Shown here: positions 33,768 through 42,738 of the stretch, in pieces | Layout of the letters: the number at the start of each line of letters is the position of its first letter | Position numbering within the stretch: position 1 is the stretch's first letter | Origin: Pseudofrankia inefficax | Lineage (GTDB): Bacteria; Actinomycetota; Actinomycetes; Frankiales; Frankiaceae | NCBI RefSeq assembly: GCF_000166135.1 | Contig: NC_014666.1 | Location: 4,216,001-4,280,000, forward strand | Reading direction: 5' to 3' | Length of the DNA: 64,000 nt | Translations under genes and position numbers: made by a program | Notes under the pieces: generated by a model | Seen by the model: the letters and a program-made list of their open reading frames with translations, nothing else | Databases searched by the model: none | What the model was told of the DNA's origin: nothing

Positions 33768-34355
33768 ATGGCACGCATCGAGCCGCTTCCGCTCAAGCAG
33801 TGGCCCAAGGAGATGCGGCAGGTGTTGGCCGCCCTGGAGCCGCCGGGCACGCCTGCTCGGCTGTCCCCTGAGGGCCGTTCGAAGGCTCTGAACACGCTTG
33901 GGGTCTATGCGCACCACACGACGCTGGCGCAGGCGTTCTTCACGTTTAACGGGCACATCCTGTCGACGAGCACGTTGTCCGACCGTCAGCGTGAGCTGAT
34001 CGTGCTGCGGGTCGCCGCGCTGCGCAAGGCGGGTTACGAGTGGTTGCAGCACACGTTCATCGCGCGGGACGCGGGCCTGTCGGATGAGGAGATCCAGCGG
34101 ATCGCGCTTGGGCCGGACGCGCCGCTGTGGGATCCGCTGGACGCGGCGACGTTGCGGGCGGTGGACGAGTTGATCGCCGATGGGAAGATCGGTGACGGGA
34201 CGTGGGCTGTTCTGGTGGAGAAGCTTGAGGTCAAGCAGATCCTGGACGTGATCTTCACGGTGGGTGCGTATGAGACGCTCGCCTACATGATCAGTTCGTT
34301 CGACATCGAGATCGACGAGGACCTGCGCGAGGCGATCGGCCGCCGCCAGTCGTAG
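33768..34355 (+). CDS. Carboxymuconolactone decarboxylase (CMD)-family protein
   Basis: A 195-residue all-helical protein of the CMD/AhpD-like fold: LSDRQRELIVLRVAALRKAGYEWLQHTFIARDAGLSDEEI shows the family's core, with Glu and His of the usual E-x(n)-H site but without the CxxC of peroxidase-active AhpD. Such proteins act as decarboxylases or hydroperoxidases in aromatic catabolism, and many are unassigned. It starts 27 bp after the rhamnosidase, so is probably in the same operon. Its wobble positions contain more T and G than the neighbours (for example gcgtttaac, cttgag), hinting at a separate origin. Ends at a strong hairpin. Confidence 0.8.
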   Translation: MARIEPLPLKQWPKEMRQVLAALEPPGTPARLSPEGRSKALNTLGVYAHHTTLAQAFFTFNGHILSTSTLSDRQRELIVLRVAALRKAGYEWLQHTFIARDAGLSDEEIQRIALGPDAPLWDPLDAATLRAVDELIADGKIGDGTWAVLVEKLEVKQILDVIFTVGAYETLAYMISSFDIEIDEDLREAIGRRQS

Positions 34356-34396
34356 GCCGGCTCAACAGCGGCCTCAACAGCGGTCTCGGCGGCGGA

Positions 34397-34430
34397 CGGT
34401 CAGAACACCACTTCCAAGGTGTCCTGACCG
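34397..34430. terminator. Hairpin between CMD and convergent lacZ genes
   Basis: CGGTCAG (34397-34403) with CTGACCG (34424-34430) and inner ACACC with GGTGT, giving a 12-bp stem with one-base bulges. Lies in an 88-bp convergent gap. Confidence 0.6.
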
Positions 34431-34443
34431 CCGCGGCCGCTCG

Positions 34444-37400
34444 TCAGTCCCGCGGGTCGGCGAACTCGAGGCACCAGGTCCAGCGGTACTCGCCGGCGGA
34501 GATCCGGTGCTGGGGGAGCGTGTCGGGCCCGAGGGCCGCGGTGCCGAGGCCCCGGTGGGCGAGGTCGAGGTGGACGAAGGTCTCGCCGCGCGGGGTGAGC
34601 TCCCAGACGTGTCGGGCAGCCTCCAGGTCGGTGGCCTGGAAGTGCGAGACGTTCAGCTGCATCGGCCGGTCCGGGCTGACGGTGATCTGGTGGCCGCCGG
34701 GGCCGGTGAGCGTCAGCTCGCGGACGTCGGCCCGGCCGCCGTTCTCCTGCGGGAGCAGGTAGGGCACAAACAGGTCGCCGACCTCGGCGGTCCAACGGCC
34801 GAGCAGTCCTGATCGCTTGCGGTCCGGGTAGGTCTCGTGGGGCCCGAGGCCGAGCCAGCTCAGGTGCTCGTACCCGGGGACCGTGGCGAAGACGATGCCC
34901 AGCCGCGGAACGTCGTCCAGCTCCGTCGGCAGGACCACGTGCTCGTCGAACCGGAACGTGGTGTCCGACAGGGCGGTGATCTGCTGCTGGTGTTCGATCA
35001 CCGCGCCGTAGGCGGCGGTGTAGCGGCTGACGATCGCCGCGGTCGACCCGGTGGTCTTCTGGTCGAGGACGGTTCGGGTGACGCGGAACAGGCCGGTGCG
35101 CACGAACCGGGAGTCCAGGGGGAAGGACGCGTCGTTGTCGGTCGGCGCCCGCCAGAACGACAGCACGGGTGGGGCGCTGAGGGCAGGGTGGAGCAGCAGG
35201 CCGTCATCGTCCAGCGTCAGCACGCCGGTTGCGGGACGCGGTTCGGACCAGGTGGGCACGGCCCGGTCGAGCGGGACCTGAAGGCGGGCGAGCTCGGTGC
35301 CCTCCTCGGCCCACGGGGTGGTTTCGGCCAGGTGGACGACGAGGGTGAGAGCGACGGCGTCCGGCCGGGCGAGCTGCTCGACCACGGCAGCGGGCAGGTC
35401 GAGGCGGCCCTCACCCCCGGCGGGGATCGCCGGCGGCGCGACCAGGACAGCCTCGCCGGGGCCGTCGACCCCTTCGACCTGCAGCGCGAGGCGGAGCCGG
35501 GACAGGTCCTCGAACGTCTGCCGGTTCCGCAGCCGGACCCGGCCGAGCAGGGCCTCGTCCGCGCCGGACACGACGCGGACGGGGGCGAAGAGGTGGCGTG
35601 CCTCGTGGAAGGCGGGCTTGGGACTGTCGTCGGAGAAAAGGACGCCGTTGATGCAGATGACGCCGTCGTTGGGCTGGTCGCCGAAGTCCCCGCCGTAGCG
35701 GAACCGGCCGTCGCCGTCGGGGTCCAGCCCGTGGTCGTAGAGCTCCCAGATGAACCCGCCCTGCAGGCCGGGGGTGGACTCGAACAGGTCCCAGTAGGCG
35801 CCGAGCCCGCCGGTCGAGTTGCCCTGCGAGTAGGCGTACTCGCAGGCGATGACCGGCCGGTCCGCGTCGGGGTGCGCCGCGTAGGCCCGCAGCGCGTCGA
35901 GGACGGGGTACATGGGGCAGACGACGTCGCTGGCGTGGTGGCCGCCGAACCAGTCGTCGTTGATCGCCCCTTCGTAGTGCAGCGGCCGGGTCGGGTCGTA
36001 CCGGCGGGCCCAGCCGGCGGCGGCGTCGTGGTTGGCGCCGTAGCCGCTCTCGTTGCCGAGTGACCAGAGGAGCACCGAGGGGTGGTTCTTGTCGCGCAGC
36101 ACCATCCGGGACACCCGGTCGACGAACGCCCCGAGGTAGCGCGGGTCGGCGCTGACGGTCCCGGGATAGGCGTGGGCCTCGATGTTCGCCTCGGCCACGA
36201 CGTACAGGCCGTACTCGTCGCACAGGTCGAGGAAACGCGGGTCGTTCGGGTAGTGGGACGTGCGGACCGCGTTGATGTTGAACGTCTTGAGCAGGCGCAG
36301 CTCGGCGCGGATCTGGTCTTCGGTGATGACCCGGCCGGTCCGCGCGTTGAAGTCGTGCCGGTTCACCCCCTGAATCCACACCCGGCCGCCGTTGACCAGC
36401 AGATCCCGGCCGCGGATCTCGACCCGGCGGAAACCCACCCGGACCGTGACCCGCTCGACGACCTCGCCGCCCGGCGCGACGAGCTCGACCTCCAGCGGAT
36501 ACAGACAGGGGTTCTCCGCCGACCACGGCGTGACCGCGAGGCCCTCGCTCTCGAAACGCACGAGGCCGGCGCGGGGCGGCAGCGCGCGGTCCTGCATCCG
36601 GCGCGCTCGCACCCGCTGCTCGTCGGACAGCGGCGCTCCCGACGGGGCCAGCGACAGCAGATCCAGCAGCCCGGCGGGGATCACCGAAGGCGGCGGCTGC
36701 TCGGGGTACCCGGAGTCGGCGCTGCCCTGCGGAACGCCCGCTCCCGCGCTTCCGCCCGGGACGCCCAGCGGCGCCGGTGCGAACAGATCGGCGAGACGGG
36801 TGCGTACCGTCCAGCCGGGCGCGGGCTCCCCGCAGCCGCCGACGGTCACGTCCAGCCGCAGCCGGCCGGCCGCCGTCGTGGCGTCGAAGTCGGCCACGGC
36901 CTGGAGGTCGGCGAGGTAGGTGGGGGCGGTGGTGTAGAGGTACACCGAGCGGGCGAGGCCGCCGTGCCACCACTGGTCCTGGTCCTCCACGTAGGTGGCG
37001 TCCGACCATTTCACGACCGTCAGCTCCAGGTCGTTCACGCCTGGCCGGACGAATCCGGTGACGTCGAACTCGGCCGCGAGGTGCGAGTCCTTGCTGAACC
37101 CGACGTCGTGGCCGTTGAGTCGAACCAGCAGCGCGCTCTCCGCCGCGCCGACGTGCAGGACGACCCGCCGCCCCGCCCACTCGCCCGCGGTGAACCGGCG
37201 CCGGTAGACCCCGGTCGGGTTCGCCGCCGGCGGGTGCGGGTAAGGGGCGTCGAACGGCAGGATGACGTTCGTGTACTGCGGACGATCCCCGCTGTCCTGC
37301 ATCGTCCACAGACCCGGCACCTCGACAGGCCGCCACTGCTCGGCGCGTTCGGCGCGGGGGTCGGGCAGCAGCTGGAAATCCCAGACGCCGTCCAGCACGA

Positions 37401-37506
37401 GCCGCTCGGGATGCGGCGCCGCGTGCATCGGCACGCGGTTCCAGGAGACGAGCTCGGGCGCGTCCCAGGGCTGGACGGCGGCCAGGCCGGCCACGTTCAC
37501 GGTCAT
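34444..37506 (-). CDS. lacZ: Glycoside hydrolase family 2 beta-galactosidase
   Basis: A 1020-residue GH2 enzyme with the same length and five-domain layout as E. coli LacZ: sugar-binding jelly roll (PHPERLVLDGVWDFQLLPDP), Ig-like domain, TIM barrel, second Ig-like domain and the beta-galactosidase small-chain domain. The acid/base Glu is at about 486 (SLGNESGYG), the nucleophile Glu at about 556 (ACEYAYSQGN). ATG 37506 overlaps the galK stop (ATGA). An insertion around residues 235-300 (Gly/Pro-rich) is unusual. Last gene of galT-galK-lacZ: it releases galactose that galK and galT then process. Regulated through the operator at 40011-40024. Confidence 0.93.
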   Translation of the reverse strand: MTVNVAGLAAVQPWDAPELVSWNRVPMHAAPHPERLVLDGVWDFQLLPDPRAERAEQWRPVEVPGLWTMQDSGDRPQYTNVILPFDAPYPHPPAANPTGVYRRRFTAGEWAGRRVVLHVGAAESALLVRLNGHDVGFSKDSHLAAEFDVTGFVRPGVNDLELTVVKWSDATYVEDQDQWWHGGLARSVYLYTTAPTYLADLQAVADFDATTAAGRLRLDVTVGGCGEPAPGWTVRTRLADLFAPAPLGVPGGSAGAGVPQGSADSGYPEQPPPSVIPAGLLDLLSLAPSGAPLSDEQRVRARRMQDRALPPRAGLVRFESEGLAVTPWSAENPCLYPLEVELVAPGGEVVERVTVRVGFRRVEIRGRDLLVNGGRVWIQGVNRHDFNARTGRVITEDQIRAELRLLKTFNINAVRTSHYPNDPRFLDLCDEYGLYVVAEANIEAHAYPGTVSADPRYLGAFVDRVSRMVLRDKNHPSVLLWSLGNESGYGANHDAAAGWARRYDPTRPLHYEGAINDDWFGGHHASDVVCPMYPVLDALRAYAAHPDADRPVIACEYAYSQGNSTGGLGAYWDLFESTPGLQGGFIWELYDHGLDPDGDGRFRYGGDFGDQPNDGVICINGVLFSDDSPKPAFHEARHLFAPVRVVSGADEALLGRVRLRNRQTFEDLSRLRLALQVEGVDGPGEAVLVAPPAIPAGGEGRLDLPAAVVEQLARPDAVALTLVVHLAETTPWAEEGTELARLQVPLDRAVPTWSEPRPATGVLTLDDDGLLLHPALSAPPVLSFWRAPTDNDASFPLDSRFVRTGLFRVTRTVLDQKTTGSTAAIVSRYTAAYGAVIEHQQQITALSDTTFRFDEHVVLPTELDDVPRLGIVFATVPGYEHLSWLGLGPHETYPDRKRSGLLGRWTAEVGDLFVPYLLPQENGGRADVRELTLTGPGGHQITVSPDRPMQLNVSHFQATDLEAARHVWELTPRGETFVHLDLAHRGLGTAALGPDTLPQHRISAGEYRWTWCLEFADPRD

Positions 37507-38759
37507 TCTTGGCCGCTCTCCTTCATCGAGTCGTTGGTGGTGCGCGGCAGGTGCTCCTGGACAGGAATCAGCGAGGTTCCGCCGACCGGCCGGCAGAGGT
37601 GAACGACGCCGTCCCGTCCGGTCGCGGCGCGATAGTCGCCGAGGACCGCCCCCGCGAACGCGTCGGCCGATTGGGCGTCGACCAGCGCGAGGACGCAGCC
37701 GGCGAAGCCGCCGCCGGTCATCCGGGCGCCGTGGCAGCCTGGAGCGGTGCGGCAGGCGGCGACGGCCGCGTCGAGCTCGGGGCCGCAGACCTCGAAGTCG
37801 TCACGCAGGGACCGGTGACCGTCGAGCAGCACCGCCCCGGCGCGGGCGAGGTCCGAGCGCGCCAACGCGGCGACGACGTCCCGGACCCGCGTGTTCTCGG
37901 TGACGAGGTGCCGCGCCCGGCGCAGCTCCACCGGATCGAGGCGGTCCGCCGCGTCGGCCGGCAGGTGGTCTCCGAGGTCGCGCAGGCTGGCGACGCCGAG
38001 CCCGGCGGCGGCGCGCACGCACTCGGCGCGGCGCTGGCCGTAGGCGCTGGTCACCAGCTCCCGGCGGGTGCCGGTGTCCACGATCGCCACGACCACCGAG
38101 TCCGGCACCGCGACCGGGAGCATCGTGAGATCACGGAAGTCGATCCGCAGCGCGTGGCCGGCCGTCGAGGCGGCGCAGGCCAGCTGGTCGAGCAGCCCGG
38201 TCGCGGCGCCCACCCAGTGGTTCTCCGCCCGGTGGGCGAGCCTGGCCGCCGCGACCGGGTCCCAGTCTCGCCGCCAGGTGACCGCGCAGGCACGGGCGAC
38301 GGCCAGCTCCAGGGCCGCGGACGACGACAGTCCGGCGCCGGCCGGCAGATCGCTGGCCAGCGACCCGTACCACCCTCGGGACGCGCCGGCGCCCGCGGCG
38401 GCCCCCATCGCCGCGACCACGCCCTCGACGTACCCGGCCCAGCCGGCCTGCGCCCGCGCCGCCCGGCCCGGCGGACCGGACGCGGACAGCGCGGGTGGTG
38501 GCAGGTGCACACGTGCCGGCGCCTCGCGATCCTCGGAGAACACCTCGATGAGCGCGCCGGCCTCCTCCGCCGGGCTGAACGCGAGGCACAGCTCCAGGCC
38601 GACGGCCAACGGCAGGCAGAGCCCGTCGTTGTAGTCGGTGTGCTCGCCGATCAGGTTCACCCGGCCGGGCGAGCGCACCAGGTAGCGGGGCGCGGCGCCG
38701 AAGGTCTCGACGAACGCCGCCACGGCCCGCCGCGCGGCGTCCGGGGCCTCGGCCGTCAC
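37503..38759 (-). CDS. galK: Galactokinase
   Basis: A 418-residue GHMP kinase that phosphorylates galactose at C1, the entry to the Leloir pathway. The galactokinase signature PGRVNLIGEHTDYNDG, the ATP loop LPAGAGLSSSAALELA and the C-terminal MTGGGFAGCVLAL are all intact. GTG 38759 overlaps the galT stop (GTGA), and its own stop overlaps the lacZ start, so the three genes are translationally coupled. No galE is in the window, so UDP-galactose epimerase must be supplied elsewhere. Confidence 0.93.
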   Translation of the reverse strand: MTAEAPDAARRAVAAFVETFGAAPRYLVRSPGRVNLIGEHTDYNDGLCLPLAVGLELCLAFSPAEEAGALIEVFSEDREAPARVHLPPPALSASGPPGRAARAQAGWAGYVEGVVAAMGAAAGAGASRGWYGSLASDLPAGAGLSSSAALELAVARACAVTWRRDWDPVAAARLAHRAENHWVGAATGLLDQLACAASTAGHALRIDFRDLTMLPVAVPDSVVVAIVDTGTRRELVTSAYGQRRAECVRAAAGLGVASLRDLGDHLPADAADRLDPVELRRARHLVTENTRVRDVVAALARSDLARAGAVLLDGHRSLRDDFEVCGPELDAAVAACRTAPGCHGARMTGGGFAGCVLALVDAQSADAFAGAVLGDYRAATGRDGVVHLCRPVGGTSLIPVQEHLPRTTNDSMKESGQE

Positions 38760-39907
38760 GACGACCCCACGACGGCGCGCAGCATCGCCGCTGCCCGCTC
38801 CGGGGTGATGTCGCGCTGGGCGCCGGCGAGCATCTCGTAGCCGACGAGGAACTTCCGGACGGAGGCCGACCGGAGCAGCGGCGGATAGAAGTGCGCGTGC
38901 AGCTGCCAGTGGTCTGGCGCGCCCGACCGGGCCGGGGACGAGTCCGCGGGTCCAGGCGCGCCGTGCCAGCCCATCGAGTACGGGAACGGCACCCCGAACA
39001 GGCCGTCGTAGGCCGCCAGCAGGGTACGGATGATCACGACCAGGCTGGCGCGCAGCTCGTGGTCCAGCTCCGGGAGGCCCGCGACGGGGCGGACCGGGAC
39101 GAGCATCGTCTCGAACGGCCAGACGGCCCAGTACGGCACGACCGCGAGCCAGGCACTGTTCGCGGCCACGACCCGTTCGCCCGCGGCACGTTCGATCTCG
39201 GCGTAGTCGACCAGCAGGCGCCGGCCGTGCCGGCGCAGGTAGCCGAGCTGGCGGGCGTCCTCGGCGGCGGGCTCGTCGGGCAGCGAGGCGCTGGCCCAGA
39301 CCTGGCCGTGCGGATGCGGGCTGGAGGCCCCCATCGCGGCGCCGCGGTTCTCGAAGATCTGGACCCAACGCCACTGCCGGGCCAGCTCGGTGGCCTGGTC
39401 GACCCAGGTGTCGACGACCGCGCCCAGCTCGCCGTCGGACATCGCGGCGAGGTGCCGGTCGTGGCGTGGGCCGAAGCACAGCACGCGGCAGACACCGGCC
39501 TCCGGCTCGGACCGCAGCAGCTCGCCGACGTCGATCCCGCCGACCGTGAGGATGGACGCCGCGCGCCGGTCCTGGTCAGTGAGAGTTCGGTCGGCGTCGG
39601 GCCGCAGGGCCGGGAAGTCGTTGGTGAACACGTACGGGCCGACGTACGCGGGATTCCGGAGCTCGGGTCCGCCGCCGCCGCCTGGATCTCCGAGGTTGCG
39701 CAGGTTGCCGGGGCACAGTGGGCACGCCGCGTCGTGGCTGACGGCCTCGGGTGGGCTGACGGCCTGGCTGTCGCCGGACCAGGGCCGTCGATCCCGGCCG
39801 GCGGACACCAGAATCCACCTGCCTCGCAACGGATCGAACCGCCGGTGCGACGGCGGGGGAGCGTCGGGCGGCTCGCCACCTGGCGGGTGAGGGGTCAGCG
39901 CGTGCAC
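38756..39907 (-). CDS. galT: Galactose-1-phosphate uridylyltransferase
   Basis: A 383-residue HIT-superfamily enzyme that swaps UMP between UDP-glucose and galactose-1-phosphate. The active-site HPH motif is at about residues 198-200 (SSPHPHGQVWA), with the upstream FENRGAAMG and the N-terminal zinc-type cysteines CPLCPG. The C-terminal HWQLHAHFYPPLL is typical. GTG 39907 start, with GGGAA upstream; the first ~20 residues are Pro-rich and may vary. It begins the galT-galK-lacZ operon, whose likely operator is 40011-40024. Confidence 0.93.
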   Translation of the reverse strand: MHALTPHPPGGEPPDAPPPSHRRFDPLRGRWILVSAGRDRRPWSGDSQAVSPPEAVSHDAACPLCPGNLRNLGDPGGGGGPELRNPAYVGPYVFTNDFPALRPDADRTLTDQDRRAASILTVGGIDVGELLRSEPEAGVCRVLCFGPRHDRHLAAMSDGELGAVVDTWVDQATELARQWRWVQIFENRGAAMGASSPHPHGQVWASASLPDEPAAEDARQLGYLRRHGRRLLVDYAEIERAAGERVVAANSAWLAVVPYWAVWPFETMLVPVRPVAGLPELDHELRASLVVIIRTLLAAYDGLFGVPFPYSMGWHGAPGPADSSPARSGAPDHWQLHAHFYPPLLRSASVRKFLVGYEMLAGAQRDITPERAAAMLRAVVGSS

Positions 39908-40010
39908 TGGGCCGGTTCCCGGGCTGACGTGCGCACCTCACGCGGCGACACGTGTTCTGAGGCGTCGTTCGGCGGCATCGTCCGGCCTTCCGGTTCACGT
40001 GACGGATGGG

Positions 40011-40024
40011 CTAGTGCGCGCTAG
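40011..40024. promoter_or_regulatory. Single LacI-type operator upstream of galT
   Basis: CTAGTGCGCGCTAG, one base from ideal, 104 bp before the galT start. A short palindrome GTACATGTAC at 40032-40041 is next to it, function unknown. Confidence 0.7.
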
Positions 40025-40236
40025 TCACCGCGTACATGTACCAGATGGGGCCGGGTGTGGGCTACTCGCGAACGCTGCCGGGCGTCGGCGGCGGCTAATG
40101 CGCGTCCGGCAAGGTTCGCCGGCCCCGGCCGCCGCACCGGTCGTGCGACGGCTGCCGACCGCGGGCCCTCGCTTGCCGGGATCCGATCGGGGCGGGTCGC
40201 GCTGTTCCAGTCGTGACGGCTCTTTCGTCGCGACGG

Positions 40237-40290
40237 TTGCTCCACGGACCGCCGGTCCGTATCGTTACCGGTAAGCGGACCGGCGGTCCG
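40237..40290 (+). promoter_or_regulatory. TetR-controlled promoter with twin palindromes (site 2)
   Basis: Near copy of 26701-26754: -35-like TTGCTC (40237-40242), -10-like TATCGT (40260-40265) at 17 bp, CGGACCGCCGGTCCG at 40245-40259 and CGGACCGGCGGTCCG at 40276-40290. Palindrome spacing (16 bp between) is identical. It reads toward the luciferase-like monooxygenase and Rieske genes. Apart from this and the LacI site, the 492-bp gap shows nothing else. Confidence 0.75.
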
Positions 40291-40399
40291 GGCTGTGGCG
40301 CCCTCGGGACCCTGACTGTCAACCGGCGCCGAGGCCGGGGCCGCGGGCCGCCGCGGAGCACCATGCCGCCGCCCGTCGCCGTGTGGAAGGGATCTCGCT

Positions 40400-41398
40400 A
40401 TGGGCTTCGAAAAGCCTGGCATCACACTGGCCTGCGGTTTACCGCCGGGGCCGGACTTCGCGGACCTCGCGGTGCTGGCCGAACAGCTTGGCTATGCCCG
40501 GGTCTGGATCTACGACTCGGCGCCGCTGTGGGAGGACCCCTTCGTCCACCTGGCCCTGGCCGCGCAGCGCACGACCCAGATCGGGCTGGGGACCGCCGTC
40601 CTGATTCCCCAGCAGCGCTCCGTCATGGCGATGGCCAGCGCGGTCGCGACCCTCGCCCGGATCTCCGAGGGCAGGTTCCTCGCCTGCTTCGGCACCGGCT
40701 TCACCGCCCGCCTCACCGTCGGCCAGCGCCCGATGACCCTGGACGCGCTGGGTGCCTACGTGACCGCGGTGCGCGCGCTGCTGGCCGGCGAGACGGCGGT
40801 CGTGGACGGGAAGCCGGTCCGGATGCTGCACGCCGACGGACTCGCGGCGCGGCGCCCGATCGAGGTTCCGCTGTGGCTGAGCGTCTTCGGCCCCCGCGGC
40901 ACGGCCCTGGCCACCGACCTGGCCGACGGCGTGATCGGCCCACCCCACGCCACCCTGCCGACCGCGACGATCCTGTCCGGCACGGTGCTGGACCCGGGGG
41001 AGAACGCCGGGTCGGCCCGCGTCCGCGAAGCCGTCGGGCCCTGGCGGATCGTCGACTGGCACAACGCCTACGCCCGCGGCGGCGCGGCGGCGGTCGACGC
41101 CCTGCCCGGCGGCCAGGCCTGGCGCGAGGCCCTCGAGGCGCTCGCCCCCGAGGAGGAGCGTCACCTCCTCACCTTCGAGGGCCACGTCACCCACCTGACC
41201 GACCGTGACCGCGGCCTGCTCGACCACATCGACACCCGGATGATGATCGGCGACGCCACCCGCATCGCCAAAAGCCTCACCCGCCTCGGGACGGCCGGCT
41301 TCTCCGAGGTCATCTACACCCCGTCCGGGCCGGACATCGCCCGAGAACTGACCGCGTTCATGGTCGCCCAGCCCGCACCGCTGCCGGCGACGGTCTGA
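40400..41398 (+). CDS. Luciferase-like monooxygenase/F420-type oxidoreductase
   Basis: A 332-residue TIM-barrel protein of the bacterial luciferase-like superfamily: VLAEQLGYARVWIYDSAPLWEDPFVHLALAAQRT, TAVLIPQQRSVMAMASAVATLARISEGR and FGTGFTARLTVGQRP are typical. Members use FMNH2 or F420; the actinobacterial setting and a TGFT-like segment make F420 use plausible. A TTA codon lies at 40439-40441. First gene of the TetR-controlled operon running to about 45042, so it probably acts in the same pathway as the Rieske oxygenases. Confidence 0.87.
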   Translation: MGFEKPGITLACGLPPGPDFADLAVLAEQLGYARVWIYDSAPLWEDPFVHLALAAQRTTQIGLGTAVLIPQQRSVMAMASAVATLARISEGRFLACFGTGFTARLTVGQRPMTLDALGAYVTAVRALLAGETAVVDGKPVRMLHADGLAARRPIEVPLWLSVFGPRGTALATDLADGVIGPPHATLPTATILSGTVLDPGENAGSARVREAVGPWRIVDWHNAYARGGAAAVDALPGGQAWREALEALAPEEERHLLTFEGHVTHLTDRDRGLLDHIDTRMMIGDATRIAKSLTRLGTAGFSEVIYTPSGPDIARELTAFMVAQPAPLPATV

Positions 41399-41472
41399 CC
41401 TTCGACCCGCCGTGCGGCCGCCAAGGCCGTCGCCGACCACGTAGTCGCCGACCTCGTAGAGGAGAGAAGCCC

Positions 41473-42738
41473 GTGCCCCATTTCGCCAAGCCCTCGGCGG
41501 GGAGCTGGACCCAGCATTACCCCGAGCTGGGAACGGCGCCCGTCGACTACACCGACTCCGTCGACCCGGCCTTCTACGAGAAGGAGCGAGTCGCCATCTT
41601 CCGCCGGTCCTGGCTGAACGTCGGCCGGGTCGAGCAGGTCCCGCGCACGGGCAGCTACTTCACCAAGGAGCTGGCCGTCCTCGACACCTCGCTGATCGTC
41701 GTGAAGGGAGCGGACGGCACGATCCGCGCCTTCCACAACGTCTGCCGGCACCGGGGCAACAAGCTCGTCTGGAACGACTTCCCCGGTGAGGAGTCGTCCG
41801 GGGTGTGCCGGCAGTTCATCTGCAAGTACCACGCCTGGCGCTACGACCTGACCGGGAAGCTGACCTTCATCCAGCAGGAGGGTGAGTTCTTCGACGTCGA
41901 CAAGGAGCAGTACGGCCTCAAGGAGGTCCCCTGCGACGTCTGGGAAGGCTTCATCTTCATCAACCTGGAGCCCCAGGAGAGCCTGACCGAGTACCTCGGC
42001 GACCTGGCGAAGGGCATCGAGGGCTACCCGTTCCACGAGATGACCTCGGTCTACACCTACAAGGCCGAGGTGGGCAGCAACTGGAAGCTGTTCATCGACG
42101 CGTTCGCGGAGTTCTACCACGCCCCGGTGCTGCACCATAAGCAGGCGGTGAAGAACGAGGCCGAGAAGCTCGTCGGCTACGGGTTCGAGGCGCTGCACTA
42201 CGAGCTGCGCAGCCCGCACTCCATGGTCTCCTCGTGGGGCGGCATGGCCCCGCCCAAGGACCCGTCCATGGTCAAGCCGATCGAACGGGCGCTGCGCAGC
42301 GGCCTGTTCGGCCCGTGGGACCGGCCCGCGATCGACGGCCTGGACCCCCTGCCGCCCTCGATCAACCCGTCCCGGTCGCCGTCGTGGGGCACCGACTCGT
42401 TCGAGTTCTTCCCGAACTTCACGCTGCTGTTCTGGGCGCCCGGCTGGTACCTGACCTACAACTACTGGCCGACCGCGGTCGACCGGCACCAGTTCGAGGC
42501 GAACCTCTACTTCGTGCCCGCGAAGAGTGCCCGGGAGCGGCTGGCCCAGGAGCTGGCGACCGTCACGTTCAAGGAGTACGCGCTCCAGGACGGCAACACC
42601 CTGGAGGCGACGCAGTCGATGCTCGCGTCCCGTGTCGTCTCCGAGTTCCCGCTGTGCGACCAGGAAATCCTGCTCCGGCACCTGCACAAGGTCGTCGGTG
42701 ACCGCGTCAAGGAGTACACCGATGCCGCTGCCCGCTGA
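41473..42738 (+). CDS. Rieske non-haem iron oxygenase, alpha subunit (1)
   Basis: A 421-residue ring-hydroxylating-type oxygenase. Rieske [2Fe-2S] ligands: C91-x-H93 (CRHRGN) and C117-x2-H120 (CKYH). Mononuclear iron site: D209, H216 and H221 in the segment DAFAEFYHAPVLHH. GTG 41473 follows GGAGAG. Its paralogue is at 43072-44331. Each alpha gene is followed by a ~110-residue conserved small gene instead of a normal beta subunit, and no ferredoxin or reductase is present in the window, so electrons must come from elsewhere. Probable role: hydroxylating the aglycone (aromatic or terpenoid). Confidence 0.92.
   Translation: MPHFAKPSAGSWTQHYPELGTAPVDYTDSVDPAFYEKERVAIFRRSWLNVGRVEQVPRTGSYFTKELAVLDTSLIVVKGADGTIRAFHNVCRHRGNKLVWNDFPGEESSGVCRQFICKYHAWRYDLTGKLTFIQQEGEFFDVDKEQYGLKEVPCDVWEGFIFINLEPQESLTEYLGDLAKGIEGYPFHEMTSVYTYKAEVGSNWKLFIDAFAEFYHAPVLHHKQAVKNEAEKLVGYGFEALHYELRSPHSMVSSWGGMAPPKDPSMVKPIERALRSGLFGPWDRPAIDGLDPLPPSINPSRSPSWGTDSFEFFPNFTLLFWAPGWYLTYNYWPTAVDRHQFEANLYFVPAKSARERLAQELATVTFKEYALQDGNTLEATQSMLASRVVSEFPLCDQEILLRHLHKVVGDRVKEYTDAAAR

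Noticed and set aside
40032-40041. GTACATGTAC palindrome near the galT operator
   Set aside because: Single copy, no partner sequence and no nearby regulator to assign; kept only as a note.
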